Positions 12,896-22,910 of a stretch of 64,000 nt of DNA are shown here, piece by piece. Within the stretch, counting starts at the first letter, position 1. Each line of letters opens with the position of its first letter. A program made the position numbers and the translations under genes. The DNA lies in NCBI GenBank assembly GCA_037903475.1, contig JBAJFG010000312.1, forward strand, positions 1 to 64,000, written 5' to 3'. Under the pieces are notes generated by a model, which worked only from the letters and a program-made list of their open reading frames with translations, was not told the DNA's origin and did not search any database. This stretch comes from Ancylostoma caninum. Lineage: Eukaryota > Nematoda > Chromadorea > Rhabditida > Ancylostomatidae.

Positions 12896-13019
12896 ACTCT
12901 GGGGGGACACTCGTTGGTATAGTGCGCATCTACAGTCAAAATTCCAACATGATACGTCTCCTACAGGTTGAGCAACACCTGATTATCACTGGAGCGCACC
13001 AGAGTGCAGGGTAGGGATG

Positions 13020-13685
13020 GAGTAAATGGTTGGACGACAGTGATCTTCAGCCATGATTTGGATGATCCTCCAGACGTGCCTCTCTGAAATCTGCTTGTGT
13101 CTAACATCTGTACACGGTTAGCAGTTGGCTACGCCCCGGACACTGGTGCTGAGCCGCCTGAATCTGTAGGACGCTACTAAGTCCTGGTGGTCAATGACCA
13201 CCTGGTGCTGCGCCCTGGTCGTGACTCTCGCACGACTTCCATTCGAGGACTCCTTCGACCGACGTCAAGATCCCGGTCCGAATCCGCCTGCGGTGTGAAC
13301 CGACGTCCTACACCGGTTCAAATACACTCGCATGGCGTAAGCGCGCCATTTCCATCGGCGCTCCCACGGGATACGGTACTTTCTCAAGACCGCGCGTACC
13401 GTTCCCACGCGGCAGCACTATATAAGGCGCCCTCGCGCTCTCATGGGTTCATTCGCTTCATTCGCCTCATTCGACTCCTCGCCGCTCAGCCGCAATGGCC
13501 CATGGTTCCACCGAAGATGCTGGTCGCCGTCCTGCCGTTCGAAGATGATGATGGATGCCTCGATCGCTAAGTCAACGCTCCAGAAGATCTTGTCGAGCCG
13601 CCGTCACGATCCTGCCAGTCGCTGCGCGTGTCCACCAGGCCGGTTATAAGTTGACCCATTCCATCTTGTGGTTTAGCTTTATTAT
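13020..13685. other. GC-rich interval with a TATA-like motif
   Basis: GC-rich sequence with no domain-bearing ORF. cactatataaggcgccc at about 13,418-13,434 is followed by a pyrimidine-rich stretch, and tttattattgt lies near 13,678. This order resembles the promoter-to-polyA layout of an LTR, but I could not find matching TG/CA ends or a target duplication, so I do not call one. Confidence 0.35.
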
Positions 13686-13689
13686 TGTA

Positions 13690-14330
13690 CCGAGCCAGAG
13701 CGCCGCTTCGCGGCGCTCTGACTCGGACCCGTGTGCCACGTTACCTCCGGGCTAGGTAAACTCTGAAAAAAAAGGAACCCCTCCGGGCTAGGTAAACTCG
13801 AGAAAATCACTGTCATCCACACGAAGCGCAGCTTCGCCGCGCTTCGCGGATGACAGTGATTTTCTGCGAAACTGCGTGGCTCCCAAACGGTTTGGAGGTT
13901 AACTCTCACTATGTTCAATATAAGGAGCTTCTACACAGGTCCCTTGTATGAGTAGCAACACAAATCTTCACGTGGTCAAGTCGTTTTCATTTGGGATAGC
14001 GCTGAAAGTCGAAATTGTTATGGTTCGGGCACAATTAGCTTTTAACAGGAATAAATTGCGTAAACGTTCTATTCCTATGTTGTAAGCACAATATTATGCT
14101 CATGGAGTGCACCATTTGTTCCCATGACCGTTAATTTCCAATTGCTACTACTACTTAATGCTTTAGAAGGAGTGCGGTGAAAATTTCCGTTCAACTCTGC
14201 TGTACATGGATGATTCACGGCTCTGATTGCGAAATCACACTCGCTTCATCAGTGGTTCTCCCATTCTGCTTTAAAGATCCAAGATATTCCGTTTTCGTTG
14301 CAAATTAGATGTCCTAATTCAAGATTTCCA
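13690..14330 (+). repeat. Dispersed repeat family R1 (longest copy)
   Basis: It starts with a self-complementary gagcgccgcttcgcggcgctc motif, then the word gtgccacgttacctccgggc, and a second near-perfect hairpin at about 13,803-13,862 (actgtcatccac...gatgacagt). It continues through an AT-richer body to about 14,330. 13,690-14,080 recurs inverted at 51,890-52,310. 14,080-14,330 recurs inverted at 36,715-36,985. The first ~80 bp are multiplied in the arrays at 53,400-54,150 and 61,990-62,660. No coding capacity is visible. The compact hairpins suggest a foldback-type DNA element. Confidence 0.8.
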
Positions 14331-14930
14331 TGTTGTACACATACATATACATGGGCGTGTCATTGGGCGTGTCAATTTTCGCAGTTGAGCCCGTGGCGGC
14401 GGGCAAAAGAGGTGGGGCGAGGCGAGTGGATCAATGACGGCGTGACCTGTCATCCCTCGCGCGGCGATGGGGGGGTCTGCGCTTTATATTATTATTGTAT
14501 TGATGTCATATTTGATGGGGAATATGGAGGTGGTTATTTACTTGGTGTAATGGTGTGAAGAAGGATGATGTGAAAATCATCTATATCTGGTTGATAGACA
14601 CTGGTTATGTACTGGGCTCTAGGATCAGCTCGGCCAAGGTTTCAGGTAGTCTATACTAAGTTCGCTAAGTCTATGCTCGCGCCCGCTTGCCGCTCGCTTA
14701 GGGTTGTAGGCCTCTAACACTTTGCCCGCTGGCTTGCGAGCCCACTGCTTCTGTGCAGTGCGGTACTACCCTCTAGTAGCCTTGTGGGTTCAGCTAAAAC
14801 CCTCTTTTGCCGTGTGTCGCTTGGGTGCTACCACCAACGCCCAGGCCGGGCGCGACATATACTTTTTCGGCACTATTCGGCTAGTTCTGCCGCAGAAATT
14901 TCGATGAATAAATTCTTGCCCAAACTTCGT
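14331..14930. other. Gene-free interval
   Basis: No supported gene or repeat. There is a GC-rich patch around 14,390-14,470 and an AT-rich stretch around 14,480-14,580. Confidence 0.45.
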
Positions 14931-14934
14931 GTAC

Positions 14935-15180
14935 AGCTGTAATTCGAGGTGCTGAACACGAATATCGTATCCATTTTTTACGGTAACTCCGTTTTTGTAG
15001 GGCTACGGTAGGTATACTGTGGATACGATATTTCACAGAATTCTCACAAATTTCGCATGGAGGGGTTGTTTTAGGCGCTGTTCACGAATATCACCTCTAT
15101 TTTGCATGGCTCCTTCATTTTCTTCCCAAAACCGGCATTCTCTCCCAATTCCTGCCGTATACCTACCGTTTCCACGGATC
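14935..15180 (+). repeat. Dispersed repeat family R2
   Basis: Diagnostic words are gaggtgctgaacacgaatat, cgtatccattttttacggta and gcatggaggggttgtttt. The same family occurs at 17,375-17,690, 18,355-18,620 (opposite orientation) and 28,645-29,540 (split by an insertion). The terminal region holds internal inverted words (gttacggtacaaaatgg versus ccattttgtaccgtaa). It looks like a non-autonomous DNA element of a few hundred bp; the ends are not sharply resolved. Confidence 0.7.
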
Positions 15181-16025
15181 TCCCTCATACGATGGACCCC
15201 ATCCGGTTAGTCGCGAGGTTACGTGGCGCGTCCCCAGGTACGTCCCCCTCCCTGTCTCTGCAGTGTCGGGACGATCCATACCTTCTGTCAGCGCGAGGGC
15301 ATATCCATGCATGCGTGCACGGGTGTGCTTGCTTGTCTGCAAATTGTATCCTGCACATCTATCCGACCAAAAGCCCTGCCTACATTCAAGTGACTGGGAG
15401 TACAAGGGAGGCGGTTAGGAGTCGTTTCCAACAAATAAGCTTCATTGTCCACTCCTGGGAAGCCCAGCTAACTTCTCCGTGAAATCTCAGCTCCCCACGG
15501 GGAAATAGAGACCAGCAAGCTGTTTCCTGTGCGGTTACACTTTCCTCACGCTCGACACAGCAATATTAGAGAGTGTTCCCCTAATCTCGGAAGAGTCACT
15601 GGTACGGCAGCGCCAGAGGACGAGGTCCGGGGGGTTATCTAGGCTGCCTAAAACCAGAAGGACTATGATGATCAACGCACGCACGCTTGCATCGGAGGCT
15701 TCCGTCGAGGATTTGATGATGCAGGCCAGGAAGATCGGGTACGAACGCACCTACATGTAAAGCTAATTTCCGATACAATGACACTAACTACTTTTCTGTC
15801 ACATTTCTTACGTGTCTGTGGACTCGTTATGAGCGGCCACTTTCAACTCTGCGCAGGAATATCTTTCACATGGCTTCAGTACATGTGAACAACACAGTGT
15901 AACCAGCGAATAATCACCTAAAATGACTCATGCTTCACGTTGCTGAGATAGTCCAACTGATGAGCTCCTGCTTCAATATACAGGAAGGAAGAAGAGGTGG
16001 TCGACTGAGACACAAATGAGCGCGC
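15181..16025. other. Gene-free interval
   Basis: Short overlapping frames on both strands (for example 15,102-15,482) lack domains, splice consistency or a repeat match. I see no supported gene. Confidence 0.4.
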
Positions 16026-16029
16026 AGCG

Positions 16030-16390
16030 TGCCCCTACTCCACCGGTAGACGTGCACCTTGGTGTTTTCCTCACTACTGGGCCACGGTGGACCCATTTTC
16101 CATCCGTGCACTCATATCCAGGCGCTTTCCCCACTTTTGAGCCAGGGAAGACCAATTCTCCATTCATGGACCTGTATCCAGGCGTTCCTCCCACTATTGG
16201 GCCAGGGAAGGGTATCCCAGCGCTTTCCCCAATATTGGGCCCCCTGCGGACCCATTCTCCATCGATGGACCCTTATCCTGGCGTTTCCATACTATTGGGC
16301 CACAGCGGACCCTTTCTCGATCAGTGAACACCTATCTTGATGTTTTTCTGAACTACGGGGCCCGGCACATCAGTCCGTCATCAGTGCACC
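16030..16390 (+). repeat. Degenerate minisatellite related to the 59-bp unit
   Basis: Six or so diverged tandem units of about 55-60 bp built on 'ttctccatNNatggaccc', 'tatccaggcg' and 'ccccacttttgagcc'. The core ccaggcg(c)tttccccactttt is shared with the 5,222-6,249 array, so the two are related by descent. A third set in opposite orientation lies at 50,440-51,500. Confidence 0.8.
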
Positions 16391-17230
16391 CCCACTCTTT
16401 GTAAATCTTGAAAGTAATGGAAGAAAGTTAGGGAATATTTAGAAAGTTTGATCAATTGCACAACTGGTTCAAGAAAATGTCATAACAGCTTACAATGACG
16501 TGTTCTTCGTTCGTTCATCCTGTGTGTTTGATGTACTGCCTTTCTTAAAAACAGACGGATCCTCAAGCTGCATAATCCCCATGAACCTCAATGATGAGAG
16601 GTGCGCAAAAAGCACATCCGACATGAGGAAACCAAATGAATCCTATCGCTACGGCCTCCACTCATCCTTTCAAGCTGATTGACGTCCAGCGTTCCAAGAT
16701 TGAGTGCAGCTACTGACAAAGCTCCATCAGAGGGGCTACTCTGCTCCGTACATTGCTGCTATGCATCGTCAAATCGCTGTAAACACTGTCTCGCCCGGAG
16801 CGCTCGAGATCGCTAGCCGCTGGTCCCACCGCGAAATCCCGAATGCACCCGACTTCCACCACGTCTATGCACCTATGACGAAACATCGGCCGAATGCCGC
16901 GTCAGCTGCGCATCCTCGCGAGCCACAGTCTATAATTGAGCCTCACCTCCAAAGCATGTGATCACGTGCTATTCCCCCAAGCCTGCACTCTACAAAATTT
17001 TGTTGCACTACCAACATTCTCACTTTCGTCATGTTGTAGGTGCATAACATCATTGTTATTTACCGTTTTTCACAAAGGCTTGTTCATTTTACAGCAAAGG
17101 AGTCGTCACAAAGTGGAAATAATTGTCCCCACGTTTTTTTTTGTTTCGTTAGAGTCTTACTTAGGAGGGTTTCCTGAGATGTTGTGCACGTAGAGAACCC
17201 TTCTTTCATCAACCTATGTTCGAAAACTGG
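16391..17230. other. Gene-free interval
   Basis: A plus-strand frame at 16,704-16,961 (85 codons) has protein-like composition but no recognisable motif, and I found no matching exon nearby. I do not call it a gene. Confidence 0.4.
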
Positions 17231-17374
17231 TTTATTCCGTTTTATTCCGTAAGGCGATTTTGAAAAGTCCTATTAGTAAGAACTGTATTCCATAATGATC
17301 TGCTGAAGATTCGTCTTTCGGCCCCAAAATCTTTGAAAAAATTTTGGCTGAAATTTTGCATAGCGGGATTATTT

Positions 17375-17690
17375 AAGGTGCAAACAGGAACGTAGTACTG
17401 TAGTTAACCCCATTTCTGTACAATTACGGGAGGACACAGTTTCTCACAGAATCCTCTCAAATTCTCTGTAGAGGCTTGTTTAGATGCGGATCACGATTAC
17501 CAACATTGTTTTGCATGCCATTTCCGTTTTCCACACGAAATCGCATTTTCTCTCAATTTTCCAGCGTGGGACTACTGTAACCCTACGCAAATATGGTCAC
17601 AGTACAAGGTACAATATTCATGTTCAGCATCTCAAATAACCCCTCTATGCACAGCCTCAGCCAAAAAACTCTTCGAAGATTTTGGGCCAT
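17375..17690 (+). repeat. R2 family copy, diverged
   Basis: Shares the 'gaggcttgtttagatgcggatcacga' and 'cacagtttctcacagaatcctctc' type words with other R2 copies, but it is more diverged. The flanking 17,230-17,375 and 17,690-17,740 may also belong to it (cattttcatggcccaaaatct versus its complement). Confidence 0.55.
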
Positions 17691-17989
17691 GAAAATGGAA
17701 TAGTGCCTTTTTATTTAATGGAATTTCGCAATGCTTCTAGTAGGAAGTGGAAGAAGGAGCACTTTACCTTTCAACATTGAAGACTTCCAAACGTTCAAGC
17801 CGTTAAACTGGTAAATAATCTGGAAATTTGCAAATTGGCCATGCCTGGGCTCATCTAGAATAGCGGCCAAATTTGGTCCGCTAATTTGGCCGTTGAGTGC
17901 TGGCCAAATGGTGCGGGCATCACGTTGACCCAGGCTCCGTCCCTTTGGCCACGTTTGGGCGGTGGCCAGTCGTGCCGGCATCTGGACTA

Positions 17990-18335
17990 TGCAGTTTCAC
18001 CCTTCGTCAACCGTCGAAGATCAGGGACGCTGCCGCTTACGCCAAGTTGAGTATGATTAGGTGGGCCGGACACGTGATGCGTTTTAACGACAACCGATGG
18101 ACAAGTGCCGACAGTGACTGGACTCCACGCGACGTTAAGCGCACGACAGGAAGAGCACCAACCCGATGGTCAGACTTCTTCACGAAGTCCTTCAAGGATA
18201 GATACGATGCTCTCCGTATCCCTAGAACGGACAGAATCCACTGGACAACTCTGGCTCGCGAGAGGGACAAAAGGAAGGGTTGCTGGCGCCTGCTCACTAC
18301 ACCCGAAGATCAACGGGAGTCGAGGTGATCAAAGT
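17990..18335 (+). pseudogene. RTE LINE 3' fragment
   Basis: The frame ending at 18,328 encodes the typical C-terminal end of nematode RTE-type ORF2: KLSMIRWAGHVMRFNDNRW, then RTTGRAPTRWSDFF, then an Arg/Lys-rich end before the stop. Only about 110 residues are present. RT and endonuclease are missing, so this is a 5'-truncated insertion, the usual outcome of target-primed reverse transcription. It differs from the RTE copy at 30,692-33,324, which has a different C-terminal sequence. Confidence 0.85.
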
Positions 18336-18354
18336 GAGGTGATACATACCGTGT

Positions 18355-18620
18355 CTGTATGAAAATGAGGTTACGGTACAAAACGGATAGGATATTCGTG
18401 CCCCCCAAAACACAAATCTCAAAACAACCCCTCTATGCAAAATTTGAGAGGATTCTGCGAGATATGGTATTCACAGTATACCTACCGTAACCCTACAAAA
18501 ACAGAGTTACGGTACAAAATGGATACGATGTTCGTGTTCAGCCCCTCAATTAACACCCTCTAGGCGAAGCTTGGGCGAAACTTTTCACTTCGAAATTCTG
18601 GGGCAGTACTAGCCGAATAG
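18355..18620 (-). repeat. R2 family copy, inverted
   Basis: Contains gttacggtacaaaatggata, cgatgttcgtgttcagcccc and aacaacccctctatgcaaaa. These are reverse complements of the 14,935 copy's words. It follows immediately after the RTE fragment. Confidence 0.7.
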
Positions 18621-18807
18621 TTCCATTTTTTTCACTGTTCAGGTGTGTTCTCGTAGTACTGTCAGAGATTTCTTTGGAGATATACGTTGTTCTAGTGCCT
18701 CGATTTGATATTTTTTGGTTCTTTGCTGGTCGGATTTGTGATTTTTGATCGAGTTGGGAGGAGCGAAGAGCAGGAAGTATGAGGGTGAGATTGCTTTGTT
18801 AGAGTAA

Positions 18808-19980
18808 ATGAAAACAGCCGCCCTACCAGTAATTGAGCCTTTATATGGTGGGGAGGATCAAAGTTTCAAGAGGTTTGTTAACGCATTTCTCATAAGATAC
18901 CATAAGCCCCAATGGGATGACAGGAGTCTCATTCAACTTTTTGAGAGCTTTCTCAGAAAGAGGGCGTTGGTCACATTTGAAACTTTGCCCAAGAACATAA
19001 GAGAAGGTAGCTTTGAGGAGGTTGTCGCGGGGATGCAAGAATGCTTGGAAGAGGACGGAAACTTCGCTAGGATTAAGGCGCTCCATCAGCTAAGAAACCT
19101 ATCCCTGCGGAATGATCAGTCCGTGGGTGAATTCTGCGTGGTGCTTGAAAAGATAGCACACAGGGCACTCCCTGATACCCCGGCTGAAGTCGTGTCTTTG
19201 CAAAAGGCAGGAATCCTGTTCAGACAGCTAGCTAGCTGGAACGGTAGCTACTCTCTGTCGGAGGCAATTGAAATGAGTAAGAGCGATGAAGCCTATGAAA
19301 ACGTTAAGAAAGCTGCGCTTAGGTTAGAAAGGAACAGGAAAGCCGTAGAGAAAGCCGTAGGAAAAGTCTCGCGCTTCCGCATGTGAGATGACTGCAAAAT
19401 ACCAACTGGGTAAAGCGGGATATAACCGATTCGACCGTTTCAGCAACATAAGCGGTGACAATGATGATTTGACACCTAATATTCACCCTGGCAGTAGGCC
19501 CGAAGCTAAAAAGCACCACGAAATGGACAGCTATGGTAGAGAGGTGACAGATAGTGTTGTAGAATGCTATAGTTGTGGCAAGCAAGGCCACATGGCAAAG
19601 GATTGCCCTGTCAGATTGGCAAAACGCAACCAGGAAAACACTCGTCCGAGCAGTATGAACGATCATCAGGCCGGTTCGTTCTCTGCTTTGGTAGACAAGT
19701 TGGTGGAAATTACGACTATGAGCAAAGAGTGCTGGTACAATACAAAACAGAGTTATTGAGCAAAGAGTGCTGGTACAATACAAAACAGAGTTATGACCGC
19801 CGTAACAAGGTGGACCCCCCAAAGTTGAGAAGAGCGGGAGGCATAGTGAACATGAAACACAAAGTAGTGGAAAATAAGTCGAAACACTCTAAGCTGGCAG
19901 GTTGGTGTAAGGAGCCATCCAGAATACCACAAGAATTATGCAGCACTAGCTGGAAAGAATTATGCAGCACTAGCTAATAT
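18808..19980 (+). pseudogene. LTR-retrotransposon gag, broken
   Basis: The first frame (18,808-19,386, 192 residues) is a helical capsid-like region with the retrotransposon-gag pattern (LIQLFESFLRKRALVTFE, then ALHQLRNLSLRNDQSVGEFC). A stop at 19,384-19,386 is followed in another frame (19,388-19,759) by a CCHC zinc knuckle, CYSCGKQGHMAKDC (19,567-19,608), the nucleic-acid-binding nucleocapsid signature. A 38-bp direct duplication at 19,719-19,794 shifts the frame again, and a second ~22-bp duplication (gaattatgcagcactagctg) lies at 19,934-19,976. No LTR or pol was found beside it. It is comparable in layout to the gypsy gag at 60,327-61,718, but not the same copy. Confidence 0.85.
19719..19794 (+). 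repeat. 38-bp tandem duplication inside gag
   Basis: tgagcaaagagtgctggtac and the 18 bp after it appear twice in direct contact (19,719-19,756 and 19,757-19,794), identical. 38 is not a multiple of 3, so the duplication itself ends the zinc-knuckle frame. Confidence 0.95.
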
Positions 19981-20014
19981 TGGAGAGGCCGAAGACAAAA
20001 GTGTCCAGTGTGAC

Positions 20015-20854
20015 ATGCTAGCTCAACTAAAACGTGAAGTTGATAACACTCCACGTAGAATAAAAACAAAGCGTGTGAAGAGAGGCAGAGAGGTCTTTAA
20101 AGCAAAAGACGCACCACAAATATCTGCATGTTGCAGGGCCACCACGTCGAGAGATCCAGCAGTGTCGGACAATAGTGCACTCGGCCTGTTCTTCATCTGC
20201 TCTGCGTCAGAGAGACGTCATGGTACCGACGATTCAGAAGAATACCACTGTACGATTCGTGATAAGACTTTCGCTGATGTGGCTCCTGATAAAACTGACG
20301 TAGTGATTCGCTGTCTTCGTATTCAGTCGATCTTTTCTCTGGCTAGAATGATATCGATCTTCGAGAACGAGGTGGACATCGACAAGAAGAGGTTCCCGAT
20401 GCGATCACCCACCCACAACTTCGTTACCACGGCTGGAGCAGAAAAGGCGTATACGTTCTACAAACGGAACTGTGAGCATTTACTGAAGGCCTTATTGGTG
20501 CACGACGGCAGTAGGACTGCAATGGCGAGCAAGGAAGTGGACATTGAGATTTCACAATTGAATGACCTCGCGAACACAGGAGTCCATTTCGCTCAGAACA
20601 ATTCTTGGGGCGACGTCAACATCTGCGGTCCGGTTCGAAAGACGGTCATCTTGGCACCTAGTGGTTTTCGAGGGTATGAGCGACTCCTCGAGATGGAAGA
20701 AGGAGTCGATATTATCATCTATCGTAACCTCAAGGACGAAACAAATGCGGTTGGAACAGTCGAGGGGATGCATACTTGTATTTTTCTCATACCGAAAAAC
20801 CGTACGACGGAATGGAGTGGAAGGCCCTCGCCATGGCTTTTACTTGGCTGGTGA
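20015..20854 (+). CDS. Uncharacterised 279-codon ORF
   Basis: I do not recognise this protein. The first 40 residues are basic (TPRRIKTKRVKRGREVFK) and may belong to the preceding gag remnant. The remainder has ordinary globular composition, with a helical middle (KAYTFYKRNCEHLLKALL) and a late segment RKTVILAPSGFRGYERLLEM. There are no in-frame stops and no membrane segments. It could be one exon of a host gene or the 3' part of a mobile element. In another frame, coding-like sequence continues to about 20,898 (WKALAMAFTWLVRLGTKLL), which suggests a frameshift or intron near 20,815. Confidence 0.4.
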   Translation: MLAQLKREVDNTPRRIKTKRVKRGREVFKAKDAPQISACCRATTSRDPAVSDNSALGLFFICSASERRHGTDDSEEYHCTIRDKTFADVAPDKTDVVIRCLRIQSIFSLARMISIFENEVDIDKKRFPMRSPTHNFVTTAGAEKAYTFYKRNCEHLLKALLVHDGSRTAMASKEVDIEISQLNDLANTGVHFAQNNSWGDVNICGPVRKTVILAPSGFRGYERLLEMEEGVDIIIYRNLKDETNAVGTVEGMHTCIFLIPKNRTTEWSGRPSPWLLLGW

Positions 20855-21034
20855 GACTGGGCACAAAGCTGCTGGCCGTCAGTAGCCCTCGTGGATAGGC
20901 AGCATGGAGCACTCACAGGGCCGAGAATCAGCAGCTGCCACGCGGAGGAACGTCGTCACCATGTTCATTCTGATACCCTCGCTTAACGAACCGTTCGCGT
21001 GCTTAGGTGAAGACAACCGCAGCACAGAAAACTC

Positions 21035-21405
21035 TAATACACGGTATCAACATTGCCTCGGAAGCCTCAAGATAACGCTTGCTTTATATGCGACTGCGTA
21101 CAAAACATGAATCAGCATGAGTTTATCCTTATTAGCGGAACGATGTATATGGAAGGAGATCACAGTAGGGTGGACGAGAAGAGAAGCGAGCATGGTTGGG
21201 ACTCCCTGGCCAGTGGCGAGACCCGGTCCGTCCATGAGTTTCCCCCCGGGTCCTCGGGACTTGGTCCATAAATACCACCCCGGCCGCTGGGTTCCCATCC
21301 AATCTCGGGCTAGATCTGAAAACATATGCATACACTAGAATGTCACTTATGTGAGAAATGAAAATGCTTATCATATGGCTAATGCAAATCTCTCCCGCCT
21401 TACAT
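21035..21405 (+). repeat. Dispersed repeat, copy 1 (see 29,955-30,130)
   Basis: acacggtatcaacattgcct, gcgtacaaaacatgaatcag and tttatccttattagcggaac recur at 29,955-30,100. After 'gtatatgg' this copy carries about 230 bp absent from the other copy (about 21,150-21,370) before the two rejoin at 'tatggctaatgcaaatct'. The extra piece is therefore an insertion here or a deletion there. Confidence 0.75.
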
Positions 21406-21578
21406 CTCCCCCCTTTATGCAAGTCCGACCTCGGACTTAGTTTGCTGGATTTGGATTAGTAGCTTTTGAAGAGAATTGGTCGGGGATGACTACTTTGTGC
21501 GCATCGCACCATGACATGATTTTGTCCCAAGTTCTCATGTTTCGTAAGCAAGAAGCGGAACCTGTGTTGAAAAGCCCT

Positions 21579-22050
21579 TCACGTGCCCGTTGCCCCGACG
21601 TTACGCCGTCTTGGGTCAGTGAAGAAAGACATATTTGAGGGGGATCCTGCTTCCGTGCGGGTTGTGCACGGAAATACTATCATTCTCTCAGTCCCCTGCG
21701 CGCTGTCTACCGTTCCCACTGGAACTCCTGTCTCCGCCAGAATCTGGTCACACAATAATTTTTGGTTTTTGTACAAATAAATGACGTCGATATCGTCTTT
21801 TCTGAAGTGCTTGCGAGGAGGAATTTCACCAGTGCGAGCACTGCTTGAGCTTCATCCCCATTTTTATGTGATCTCGTGGCCGACCTAGTTGAAAAACTAG
21901 GTATGTCGACGAACGTGACGGGAATGTCCTGGTTAGGCATCCGAAGTCGCTGAAGCACCGTCTGTTTTCCAGGGGTGTTGCCGAGGTCAATTCATTGTTG
22001 TAGAAAACTTCAGAATTCAAGGTCATCATTTCTGCATGAGGTCTGTACAC
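21579..22050 (-). pseudogene. Superfamily 1 (UPF1/DNA2-like) helicase fragment
   Basis: Minus-strand pieces in two frames. Upstream comes YRPHAEMMTLNSEVFYNNEL (22,048-21,989), the 'R/Y-H-P...FY' block of UPF1-like SF1 helicases. Then DIPVTFVDI and HKNGDEAQAVLALVKFLL. Finally VGTVDSAQGTERMIV and FFTDPRRRNVGAT, which match helicase motifs V and VI (the DPRRxNVA-type box). The Arg expected after NVGAT is replaced and frames change at about 21,775 and 21,930. There is no Walker A in this stretch. In the family these proteins unwind RNA or DNA with ATP. This copy is a partial, broken C-terminal domain. Confidence 0.75.
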
Positions 22051-22454
22051 TGCGTTTCATAACTATACGACCACCTTATTTTTGTAGCTGTGCGCGATGC
22101 AGCAACTTTGGAATTTTTATATGGATGGTCGTAGATTCAGTGGGCAAAATAACCATGGAGCCCAAATTTCTACACCGCTCACTTATTTCCGAGTTTCAAA
22201 ATGCGGTGTTATCGCTTGTCAAACGTTTCATATCTATACGTCCACTAACGAATGATGAAAATTGGTGAAAGTTTGTCGCCCCAGCTTAGGTGTACAAGAA
22301 TGGCAAATGGTGGGCTTCACAATTTTTTCAGCACCCTTCGCGGTACATCGCTAAGTACAGAAGAGAGAGGTCAGTTCCGGCCTCCAAACAATGCAGTACT
22401 AAGTGGTTGAACCATCGGGATGAAGACTGGCCATACTCACTGCCCCGCTCCCAC

Positions 22455-22697
22455 TTATTTGTGAAATTCTGATGAATACCACGGGAACAAAGATACCAGA
22501 AGCCGAAACTCTCCACAGCTTATGACGAGAGGAAGATCTGCAGGCAATTCTCCTACAGTTGCTTGTCGCTCAACCAGAAGCGAGCAGAATTGAAACACCT
22601 TGTCTCGAACAGCAAGGTGTGGAGAGCGCTCCACCGCAGCGGAAATGATGTAAAAGGAGTTACGGAAATGATGTAAAAGGTAAAGCTCCATGTCCAA
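22455..22697 (-). pseudogene. Possible upstream part of the helicase
   Basis: The segment AAVERSPHLAVRDKVFQFCSLL sits in line with and upstream of the helicase fragment, and has the helical character of UPF1-like inter-motif regions. I cannot name a motif in it. The assignment is by position only. Confidence 0.3.
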
Positions 22698-22910
22698 TTT
22701 TTCTTTGAAGGACGACTCAGCAAGAATTCGTTAGACGGAACATGACAACAGATTGGAGCAAACCAGAAATAACTTTCTAAGTCAGATTAATACAAATGAG
22801 GCTTCTAGAAATGCTTTCAGATTATCTCCACAGATGAGCAGAAGTTCAATTTGGATGGGCTTGGCGAAAGGAGAAGCTACTGGAACGGTTTGCGAAGAAC
22901 CCCACCTCCT

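Noticed and set aside
12634..13014. Pair of opposite ORFs sharing similar peptides
   Set aside because: They come from the hairpin at 12,748-12,895.
13190..13685. A second solo LTR based on TATA and polyA-like motifs
   Set aside because: No matching terminal repeats or target duplication.
16704..16961. Short plus-strand ORF as a host exon
   Set aside because: No motif, no partner exon, and only one splice-site candidate.
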